A stretch of 17,676 nt of DNA, taken from positions 1 through 17,676 of the forward strand of contig JADYZI010000152.1 in assembly GCA_020853255.1 (NCBI GenBank). Direction: 5' to 3'. The notes beneath the pieces are model-generated. The model saw only the letters and a program-made list of their open reading frames with translations. It was not told the DNA's origin and ran no database searches. This stretch comes from Acidobacteriota bacterium. Its GTDB lineage: Bacteria > Acidobacteriota > Blastocatellia > Pyrinomonadales > Pyrinomonadaceae. How positions within the stretch are numbered: the first letter of the stretch is position 1; every line of letters begins with the position of its first letter. Made by a program: the position numbers and the translations under genes. This document shows positions 8,617 to 16,000 of this stretch, in pieces.

Positions 8617-9101
8617 TTCCGTCCTCCATGCAATCCTTCAAAAAGGCGTTCGTGGTCAATGAATCTTACCGGTTGGCCTTCATGCTCGATCTCGAGCGGA
8701 AGGCCGTTCATTGTGCTTTCGGCCAATTCACTGGCCGGAACGCTGATCAATTCGCGGAGCGAATCAACCGGCAGTGCGAACCGTGCCTCGTCGGGACGGC
8801 TTTTGAAGATAAGAATTTTTGCCTTGCCCCGGTTTTCGGAGCCGGGTTCGGCAATGATCCTAGGATCGATCACGGCGACCGGTTCACCGCGATACGCGCC
8901 GAGGCCCAGAAGCCAGGCCGGCGAATTTGGTACTGCGGCCGCCGCAAACGGCTGCACCACCTCAGCTACGCCGATAGCGGTAACACAGCACAGCTCGTCG
9001 CCGAGTTCGAAAGAAACGAACTTCTCAACGAAAGGGTCCGGGCTATGCTCGCCGCCTGTTTCGGCGGCGAGCTCGGGTGTGGGTCCGTCAAAAAAGGTCA
9101 T
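8613..9101 (-). CDS. CheW-domain coupling protein
   Basis: A 162-residue cytoplasmic scaffold of the CheW family, which bridges receptors and CheA in signalling arrays. The CheW domain covers about residues 24-157. Recognisable parts are the opening strand VEKFVSFELGDE, AIGVAEVVQPF, and the signature block LLGLGAYRGEPVAVIDPR (64-81), matching the family's G..NLRG...P..DLR. This is followed by ILIFKS and the LPVDSLREL segment. The first roughly 20 residues are a poorly conserved tail. Position (between the TPR-receiver gene, 21 bp upstream, and the receptor-like gene it overlaps by TTGA) parallels pilI or pixI in type IV pilus chemosensory clusters. A canonical Shine-Dalgarno is not obvious before the ATG. 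The family assignment is firm; the PilI-like role is inferred from context. Confidence 0.93.
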   Translation of the reverse strand: MTFFDGPTPELAAETGGEHSPDPFVEKFVSFELGDELCCVTAIGVAEVVQPFAAAAVPNSPAWLLGLGAYRGEPVAVIDPRIIAEPGSENRGKAKILIFKSRPDEARFALPVDSLRELISVPASELAESTMNGLPLEIEHEGQPVRFIDHERLFEGLHGGRN

Positions 9102-9122
9102 GTTATTTTCGCGAGGCGGGGA

Positions 9123-11642
9123 TCAGGCTTCAGGGTTTAGGTAGGATTCGACAGCCTTCATAAGCGTTTCAGGCCCGAACGGTTTCGTTATGTAGCCCGA
9201 GCAGCCCGCCATTCGGCCGCGGACCTTATCGAAGAAGCCGTCCTTACCTGAGATCATCACGACCGGCGTGTCTTTGGTCTCAGCGTCACCGCGGATGAGT
9301 TTGCAGACCTGGTATCCATCCATTCGCGGCATCGTAATATCGAGCAGGATCAGATCAGGCCTGAGCGTTGAAAGGTGGCTCATTGCTTCGATGCCGTCAC
9401 CACAGCAAACAACCGCGTGGCCCGATTTCTCGAGTTTGCCGGCGATAAGCTTGCGAACCGTTGGGCTGTCGTCAACCACAAGGATCGTTTTCCCCTTGAC
9501 CATTGACTCATGGGTCGCAGACTGCTGTCTTATTTCTTCAAGGCGGATAAGGAGAGCGTTCGCCTGACTTGAGAGTACGACATTGTCCGGGTTCTTTTGC
9601 GCAGCCTCAAGAAGATAAGCGTGGCCCTCCTGAAGATTGCGCAGGTTTAGATGGCCAATTCCAAGCGTCGTCAATTCAGCTTCGGTTAGTTGCCGGGCAG
9701 ACCTTTCTGATTCTAACTGGACCACAGCGCGAGCAAGCAGGTCTTTGTCGGCGTGATGATTGGCGAGAATAAGTTCCAGGTCGGCTAGCGTCAAGACTGC
9801 GAGACAGCCGTTGCAGGCAATCGCCTGGACGTCATTCTCAGTACTGCAGAACGGGCACTGCGTGGTTGTGCTGACAGGCAGCGGCTCGGCGGAAGGGGCC
9901 GCAATGCGCGTTTCAAACCCTGTAGAGCTTGCTTGAACCAGTGGATCAAGTCCGTTCTCAGGCATCGGGATGGTGCCTGAATATAGTGTATTGTCGAACG
10001 GAACATTGAAGAACGTGCCGTTGAACGGTTCGTCGCCCGAGACTGGAACCTCGTCCTTGACCGCATCATAAGTTTCCGGGCTGACCGAGATAACGGTATC
10101 GTACGATGACGGTTCGCTTTTGAATTTGTCGGCATCGAACGGGTTGCCCATTGGGACCGAGATGGCATCGTCGGTAAATTCCTCAATTTCATTCGAGAAT
10201 TCAGGGATCTGGCCGTTAAACTCAGCGGAGGCGTCCAAAACGGACAATTCTTCCGTCGGGTCAGGATCGACAAACGCATCCCAAAGGCCGTCACTTTCCT
10301 CCGATGCCTCATCGTCCGGCCCAGGGTCCGGTGTTTCTGAAGCTAGTTCATACGTGATCTCTTCCGGCTCCGGTGATAAGAGCTCTTCTTCGGCCGGTGC
10401 TGCGTATTCTGATCCGTAGGCCGCAGGCTGAAGCTCGGCCTCGTCTTCTATGACCTCATGAACGGCCGCTCCCGCCGAGACGTCTTCCGTTACCTGTTCG
10501 AACGGGGCTTCGGTAACTTCGACAACGTCATCCAGGACAAAACCAAGATCAGACGTCGTCATCAGCATTGTGCCGTTGTGATCGACAACTGGTTCTTTCG
10601 CAAAACTGTCAAATGGCGGCTCAGCGGTTTCACTGAGTTCCGTCTCCGCGGCGGCTTCGGTAAGAGCTGGCGATTCAAACGGAGATTCATCCGCAACCGG
10701 AGCGTCAAATATGCCTTCTTCCTGATATTCCTCTTCAAAAGCTGGGGCCGTGAATGATTCTGGTTCGACCTCGGCCGCCTGTTCCGGTTCCGCGGCTGCA
10801 ACAGGCTCGGCAACGGCGGGAGCGGCGGCGCCGACGGCGTCCATGATCGCGGTCAGTGATTCAAGGCCGGCCCGGGCGACATTATTTTCAGGGTTGATCT
10901 CAAGCACGCGGCGGAATGCGACGATCTTTTCGTCGAAGCCGACGGCAATGTGCGATTTGAGCACCCATGCATCCTCGGCGTCAGGTTCTTCCGCAATCAC
11001 GGCGTCGAGCAGTTCGTTGGCTGAGGCGCTGTTGCCGCTGACGGCGGCCGAGCGTGCCTCGGCGAGCAGGCCTTCTCTAATACTGTTCTTTGCCGCCTGG
11101 TGGCCGGCTTTGGCTGTCTCGTTCTCAGGGTCAAACTCCAGGACCTTCTCAAGATACGAAAGCTTTCCTTCTGTTGACTCGCACATCGACGCAAGCCAAA
11201 GCCACGCCATCGAATTCTTTTCGTCGTATTCCAGTGCCTGATTGAAATGCTGGGCCGCAAGATCGTTCTGGCCCGCTTCTGCCGCATCGATCCCGCGTTG
11301 GACAAGATTCTTTGCAAGCAGCGTCTTGGTGGCCGTGGACCATTCAAGCGCACGGGCGTTAAGCGGATTTATCTCCAAAACATTTGTCAAGAAGGCCAAA
11401 AGTTCTTCGGGATATTCACTTATCGACGAGAGCCACATCCATGCGCTTTCACTTTGCGGGTCAAGTTGCGCCGCCTGAAGCAGGGCCGTCCGAGCCGCTC
11501 CGCGATTGCCGGTTTGTGCGGCCCTGATGCCTTCACGAAGATGATGTGCGGCCTCGGCTGTCCGGTCCCCGGCGGCCGTATCCGGCGCAACTTCCCCGGC
11601 AAAACCCAAATGGGTATGGTTCTGTTCGAGTTCTAGTCTCAT
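9123..11642 (-). CDS. TPR / acidic linker / zinc-ribbon / receiver-domain protein
   Basis: An 839-residue cytoplasmic protein, first gene of the chemosensory operon. Residues 28-265 are TPR-like and contain three related units about 79 residues apart, marked by AWMWL (67-71), AWLWL (146-150) and AWVLK (225-229), each followed by a VLEINP- or VLEFDP-type helix. Residues 271-590 form a very acidic, low-complexity, probably disordered linker (about 80 Asp/Glu against about 5 Lys/Arg by my count). C596-PF-C599 and C610-NG-C613 form a CxxC-x10-CxxC zinc-ribbon-like motif. Residues 620-705 are helical, with a TPR-like stretch (GIGHLNLRNLQEGHAYLLEA). Residues 718-837 are a full receiver domain with Asp724/725, phospho-acceptor Asp768, Ser798 and Lys820, so it should accept phosphate from the hybrid CheA. 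The frame also extends upstream to a GTG at 11750, which would add 36 residues. I prefer the ATG at 11642 because the extension is Arg-rich, unlike the TPR that follows, and overlaps a candidate promoter; neither start has a good Shine-Dalgarno. Confidence 0.9.
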   Translation of the reverse strand: MRLELEQNHTHLGFAGEVAPDTAAGDRTAEAAHHLREGIRAAQTGNRGAARTALLQAAQLDPQSESAWMWLSSISEYPEELLAFLTNVLEINPLNARALEWSTATKTLLAKNLVQRGIDAAEAGQNDLAAQHFNQALEYDEKNSMAWLWLASMCESTEGKLSYLEKVLEFDPENETAKAGHQAAKNSIREGLLAEARSAAVSGNSASANELLDAVIAEEPDAEDAWVLKSHIAVGFDEKIVAFRRVLEINPENNVARAGLESLTAIMDAVGAAAPAVAEPVAAAEPEQAAEVEPESFTAPAFEEEYQEEGIFDAPVADESPFESPALTEAAAETELSETAEPPFDSFAKEPVVDHNGTMLMTTSDLGFVLDDVVEVTEAPFEQVTEDVSAGAAVHEVIEDEAELQPAAYGSEYAAPAEEELLSPEPEEITYELASETPDPGPDDEASEESDGLWDAFVDPDPTEELSVLDASAEFNGQIPEFSNEIEEFTDDAISVPMGNPFDADKFKSEPSSYDTVISVSPETYDAVKDEVPVSGDEPFNGTFFNVPFDNTLYSGTIPMPENGLDPLVQASSTGFETRIAAPSAEPLPVSTTTQCPFCSTENDVQAIACNGCLAVLTLADLELILANHHADKDLLARAVVQLESERSARQLTEAELTTLGIGHLNLRNLQEGHAYLLEAAQKNPDNVVLSSQANALLIRLEEIRQQSATHESMVKGKTILVVDDSPTVRKLIAGKLEKSGHAVVCCGDGIEAMSHLSTLRPDLILLDITMPRMDGYQVCKLIRGDAETKDTPVVMISGKDGFFDKVRGRMAGCSGYITKPFGPETLMKAVESYLNPEA

Positions 11643-11702
11643 ATAGATTTTGAATTGGAGCTTTTCAGCAGGTCTAGAAGGAATGTAAGAGGCCTTACGC
11701 CG

Positions 11703-11731
11703 AAGATAGATCAGGCGCGAAGCCCCGACAA
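11703..11731 (-). promoter_or_regulatory. Candidate promoter of the chemosensory operon
   Basis: On the minus strand TTGTCG (11731-11726) and TATCTT (11708-11703) are separated by 17 bases and each match 4 of 6 positions of the sigma-70 consensus. The predicted start would leave a leader of roughly 55 bases before the ATG at 11642. The position inside the optional N-terminal extension argues for the ATG start. This is pattern matching only. Confidence 0.33.
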
Positions 11732-11852
11732 TTAGCAAAACCGGTGCCACAACCGGCCATTTGCCCGCCCTGGCGAAAAAGTGATTAAACTATTGAATAG
11801 ACAACGGTTTGGCATTTGGCCGCGGCGGACCGAAAAAAGTTCCCCGCTTATC

Positions 11853-11867
11853 CAATTCGCGGAATTG
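11853..11867. promoter_or_regulatory. Perfect 6-bp inverted repeat, candidate operator
   Basis: CAATTC-GCG-GAATTG is a perfect palindrome with a 3-bp spacer. A further GGAATT (11861-11866) / AATTCC (11882-11887) inverted pair overlaps it. The sites lie between the divergent chemosensory operon and the flavoprotein gene, about 65 bp upstream of the latter's start. A dimeric repressor or activator site is a reasonable reading, but no regulator gene is in the window. Confidence 0.35.
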
Positions 11868-11889
11868 TGACAAAATTTGGTAATTCCTG

Positions 11890-11918
11890 ATGACAAAAAC
11901 TGCAATATTCTGTAATAG
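11890..11918 (+). promoter_or_regulatory. Weak candidate promoter of the flavoprotein gene
   Basis: ATGACA (11890-11895, 5 of 6 to TTGACA) is followed after 17 bases by TAATAG (11913-11918, 3 of 6 to TATAAT). It would start transcription only a few bases before the ATG at 11930, giving an almost leaderless mRNA, which would fit the absence of a clear Shine-Dalgarno. The minus-10 match is poor. Confidence 0.22.
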
Positions 11919-11929
11919 TTAAGCCCAAC

Positions 11930-12868
11930 ATGAGCGAGCGCGAACAAGATCTGGATGTGATCATAATCGGGGCCGGCCCGGCGGGTATCTCGGCGGCGAT
12001 CTGGTGCAAGGATCTGGGGCTAAATGCGGTCGTACTCGAGAAAAATTCTGAGGCCGGCGGGCAGCTTCTCAGCATATATAACCCGATCACCAATTATCCC
12101 GGCCTGCGAACAGAGAATGGCAGGGAAATGCGTGACCGCTTTCTCGAATCGGCAAACAGTTCCAGCGTCGATATCCGTCTTGGAACCGAGGTTGTTAAGA
12201 TAGATCCGAAGGGAAAGTTCGTAAAAACCGCCGATGGAAATCTTTTCCAGGCCCAGGCGGTAATTCTGGCAAGCGGCGTCCGCCGGCGAAGGCTGAACAT
12301 TCCCGGTGAAACAGAATTCGCCGGACGCGGCGTGATCGAATCCGGTTCCAAAGAAAGGGAACTCGCCCGCGGCAAGACCGTCGCCATCATCGGCGGCGGC
12401 GACGCCGCCCTTGAGAACGCTCTGATCCTCGCCAAATACGCAAAAAAGGTCTATGTCATACATCGGCGGGATAAGTTCAGTGCACGCCGCGAATTTACTG
12501 ACGCGGCGTCGGCCGTGCCCTCGATCGAATTCGTTTTCAATTCTGCTGTGCAAAAGATCAGCGGCAGTGGATCGGTCAAGGAGATAACGGTCCATGATCG
12601 CAAGTCGGGCCACCATAGTCTTTCTGTGGACCTTGTTCTGATCCGCATCGGCGTCGAACCGAACAGCGGGCTTATCCGGGGCGTTGCCGGGTCAGGGCCG
12701 AACGGCTATCTTCGCTTGGATCGTGACTATCGGGTTATCGGGGCAGCTGTGTACGGGGCGGGCGATGTAGCGGACCAGAGTGCGCCGACAATAGTTACCG
12801 CCGCCGGGGCCGGCGCGGCCGCCGTCAAGGCTGTCCTGCGTTTGAGTGTTCAGCGAAACTATGTATAA
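11930..12868 (+). CDS. Thioredoxin-reductase-fold FAD/NAD(P) oxidoreductase lacking the redox CxxC
   Basis: A 312-residue pyridine-nucleotide-disulfide-oxidoreductase-class flavoprotein, the size of bacterial thioredoxin reductase. It has the FAD dinucleotide motif GAGPAG (14-19), EAGGQL and TNYPG in the FAD domain (41-58), the second nucleotide motif GGGDAA (155-160), HRRDKFSARREF (178-189, the pattern that binds the 2'-phosphate of NADPH in TrxR) and the late FAD motif GAGDVAD (276-282). Where TrxR has its active-site CATC, this protein reads GRGVIESGSKERELARGK (132-149) with no cysteine; the only Cys in the whole protein is Cys26. It therefore cannot be a classical thioredoxin reductase. 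Ferredoxin/flavodoxin-NADP reductase of the YumC type, or another single-flavin reductase such as the YpdA kind, are the known CxxC-less relatives. It stands alone, divergent from the chemosensory operon, and 208 bp before the receptor gene. Family assignment is strong; the electron acceptor is unknown. Confidence 0.92.
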   Translation: MSEREQDLDVIIIGAGPAGISAAIWCKDLGLNAVVLEKNSEAGGQLLSIYNPITNYPGLRTENGREMRDRFLESANSSSVDIRLGTEVVKIDPKGKFVKTADGNLFQAQAVILASGVRRRRLNIPGETEFAGRGVIESGSKERELARGKTVAIIGGGDAALENALILAKYAKKVYVIHRRDKFSARREFTDAASAVPSIEFVFNSAVQKISGSGSVKEITVHDRKSGHHSLSVDLVLIRIGVEPNSGLIRGVAGSGPNGYLRLDRDYRVIGAAVYGAGDVADQSAPTIVTAAGAGAAAVKAVLRLSVQRNYV

Positions 12869-13076
12869 TTCGAGAAAACTTTTCCAAAAAAGTGATCTAA
12901 AATTCAAAAAATTGATGTATTTGCCGGGTAAATCAGCCTGTAACACGTCCAGTAAACCATTGAAAACGTTGTGCTTTGCTGATTTCTGCGGTATTGGAAC
13001 GAAAAATGCGTCTCTTGGCGGTCGAATGGCAAATCTAGATGTTGGACTGCTCTGCTAATTACCATTAGGAGGATCT
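12869..13076 (+). other. Intergenic leader before the TonB-dependent receptor
   Basis: A 208-bp stretch, AT-rich in its first 60 bases. I searched it for promoter hexamers, hairpins with T-runs and riboswitch-like conserved blocks and found nothing I would defend. It must contain the receptor's 5' untranslated region, because the flavoprotein gene ends at 12868. No terminator is visible after the flavoprotein, so read-through is possible. Confidence 0.4.
13067..13073 (+). promoter_or_regulatory. Strong ribosome binding site of the receptor gene
   Basis: AGGAGGA lies 3 bases upstream of the ATG at 13077 (4 bases if only AGGAGG is counted), the best Shine-Dalgarno in the window. It fixes the start of the receptor gene and predicts high translation, in contrast to the neighbouring genes. 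Confidence 0.8.
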
Positions 13077-16000
13077 ATGTTAAAGATAAGGAATACTGGC
13101 TCCGCCGCGTTTCTGACGGCTGCCGTATTGTTCTTGTTCCTGGCCGGAAGCGCCTTTGGGCAGGCGGGCACCAGCGGAATAAGCGGCACTATCACTGACC
13201 AGGCGTCTGCCGCTGTGCCCGGTGCGACGGTCCGGATCTCTAATCCGGACACCGGATTCAGCCGGTCGGTTACGACCAGTGCCGATGGAAAGTATGGCTT
13301 CCCTGGCATTCCACCCGCTACGTATCGCATGGAGGTCGAGGCGGCGAGCTTTAAGAAGCTTGTAAACTCAAATGTCAAAGCGCTGGTTGATTCGCCGATC
13401 GAGGTCAATCTTGCTCTTGAGCCAGGCGATGTTACGGCTGTTGTCGATGTTACGTCAAACACGATCGAATCGGTCATTAACACGCAGGACGCAAGTTTGG
13501 GCAACAACTTTGTTCCGCAGCAGATCACCCAGCTGCCGACCGACCTTCGCCGCGTTGCGGACCTTTTGAGCCTTCAGCCGGGTGTCACTCGCGAAGGATA
13601 TGTTGCCGGCGGCCGAAGCGACCAGGCTAACGTACTGCTTGACGGGGTTGACATAAACGATCAGCAGAACGGCGGACGAACCGGCCAATTTCAAACCTCG
13701 CAGGACACTGTGCTCCGGGCCACGGCCGAATCGGTCGAGGAGTTTCGAATTACAACCTCGAACCCCGATGCCAGCCAGGGCAGGTCGTCGGGTGCTCAGA
13801 TCTCGTTGATCACCCGGAGCGGCACGAACAATTTCCGCGGCTCACTCTTTTATTTCTACCGCCCGACCGCGTTTTCCGCGAACAACTTTTTCAACAATTC
13901 GGCCGGGGTGTACACGCCGGACGAATTCGTTGTCCAGAGCGGCTTGTTCAAGGCGGGTGAGGAAAAGGCTCCGCGTCCAAGCCTGGCTCGTGACATTTTT
14001 GGCGGATCGATCGGCGGGCCGATCATAAAGGACAAGCTCTTTTTCTTCTACACCTATGAGGGGCAGCGGCAGCAGCAAGGCGTTTCGGTCGTGCGCACCG
14101 TGCCAATGGCCCATGTCGGCCAAGGTATCCTTCGGTTCTCCGGATCGGGACCAAGTTGCACGGGCGGTCTTTGTTCAATTGGGCTTGCTGAACTGAACAC
14201 CATCTATTCAGAAGTTGGTATAAACCCTATCGCCATGCAGTTCCTTGCGTCCGCAGCCCAGAGATATCCGGTAAACGACGACACGGTCGGCGATGGCGTC
14301 AATACCGGCGGCTACCGTTTCAATTCTCCGACGGACACCGAAGAGAATACGCACATCACGCGTCTGGACTATAAGTTGACCGATAGTCAGTCACTTTATT
14401 TCCGGGCCAATTTCCAGCGTGACCATTTGACCGGCACTTCTCAGTTTCCTGACACGCCGGCCGGCACGAGCTGGGACCACCCGTGGGGCATGGTTGCCGG
14501 GCACGATTGGGCGATCAGCGCCAATATGGTCAACAACTTCAGGTATGGTTTCACCCGCCAGGCATTCAGCACTACGGGTGATTCGACAGATAACACGATC
14601 TTCTTCCGGTTTGTCTTTCAACCGTTGGCTTTCACCCGCACCTTGAGCCGAATAACGCCCACGCATAACATCACGGATGATTTTACCTGGATCCAGGGAA
14701 ACCATACGTGGCGGTTTGGCGGAAACGTTCGCGTCATCAGGAACAAGCGGTTGGACTACGCAAGCGCCTATGATACGGCGATCACGAACCCTTCGTTCTA
14801 CAACCTTTCCGGCCGCGTTCTTGACCTGGCGGTGTCGGGCAGCGGCTATTCTTTCGCCCGGTCGCAGCGGACCATTATCCAAAATACGGCCGCCGCCCTG
14901 ATCGGACGATATTCGGACTACAGCGGAAGCTACACGTTCGATATCGACGGCAATCCACTGGACCAGGGAACGCCGACGGACAGAAATTTTGCGACAGAGG
15001 AATATGATCTGTACGTTCAGGATGCGTGGAAACTTCGGCGCGACCTGACCCTCACCCTTGGGGTCCGTTATGGTTTGAGCCGGCCAGTCTATGAGAAGAC
15101 AGGGTTCCAGGTCGTTCCGACGGAACCGCTGGGTGATTTCTTTGAACGCCGCAAGGCCGCGGCGGCACAGGGCATAGCCCTCAATGACCTGATAACGTTC
15201 GAGCGCGGCGGCCCGGCAAATAGCGGCCCCGGGTTCTATAAAATGGACTGGAAGAACTGGCAGCCGAGTATTTCGGCCGCCTGGTCGCCAAGTTTCAAAT
15301 CAGGTTTTCTTGGAAATCTCTTTGGCAAGAACGGCGAGTCGGTGTTCAGGGGCGGATTCCGCATTCTGTCCGATCACTTCGGAGGTCAGCTTGCGGTCAG
15401 CTTTAGCGGATTGTCGACCATCGGTTTTACTGAGGAAATAGCGGTAGCCGCGAACAGCTTCGACATCACCAACTGCGCCCCGTCAATGCCTGGAGGCCCC
15501 CCGAACTGCGGCCCGTTATTTACCGGATTGGGCCAGCAGATCCGTGGATTGCCGTATGTCCCGCTTTCGCCGGCCCAGGGCTTCCAAACGCCGGCAGATG
15601 AGGCCCAGCGGATCGAGTCATCGCTTGACGCCACGATCAAGACGCCAAAGCACTATACCTGGAATTTCTCGTACGGCCGTAAGCTGCCTGGCGGATTGTA
15701 TCTTGAGGCTTCGTATCTCGGCAGAAAAGCAAGGAATTTGCTTGCCGCCCGCGATGTGATGGCACTCAACGATCTGGTTGACCCGGGTACGGGAATGGAC
15801 TGGTACACAGCGGCGGGAATGCTTCACACGCTTCGGGCGGCGGATACGCCGCTTTCGGCAATACCGAATATCCCGTACTTCAATCACTTCTTCCCGAATG
15901 CCGGGGCAAGTCTTGCGGTATTTTGGGATGATACGGATTATGCGGCCATGACGCCTACGCAGGCGGTCTATTACATGGTCGCAAGGGATGGTTACGACAT

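Noticed and set aside
8272..9144. 290-residue plus-strand open frame opposite the CheW gene and the 5' part of the divergent receptor gene
   Set aside because: Low-complexity Arg/Ser-rich product, no family similarity, and it spans the junction of two genuine minus-strand genes.
11741..11756. Small CCGGT/ACCGG hairpin followed on the minus strand by TTTT
   Set aside because: Only a 5-bp stem with four T residues, and it lies upstream of the operon rather than after a gene, so it is likely chance.
11825..11850. Minus-strand GGAACTT resembling an extracytoplasmic-function sigma minus-35 element
   Set aside because: No matching minus-10 element was found at 15-18 bases downstream.
11930..12868. 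Annotation as thioredoxin reductase (trxB)
   Set aside because: The catalytic CxxC is missing, so the specific name is not justified despite the overall similarity.
12898..12903. TAAAAT as a minus-10 element for the receptor gene
   Set aside because: No minus-35-like hexamer at 16-18 bases upstream; the surrounding DNA is simply A-rich.
12846..13058. 70-residue plus-strand open frame between the flavoprotein and the receptor gene
   Set aside because: It starts inside the end of the flavoprotein gene in another frame, has no ribosome binding site or recognisable composition, and runs through AT-rich leader DNA.
14391..14882. 163-residue minus-strand open frame inside the receptor gene
   Set aside because: It lies wholly opposite a well-supported coding frame with family motifs on both sides; long antisense frames are expected at this GC content.
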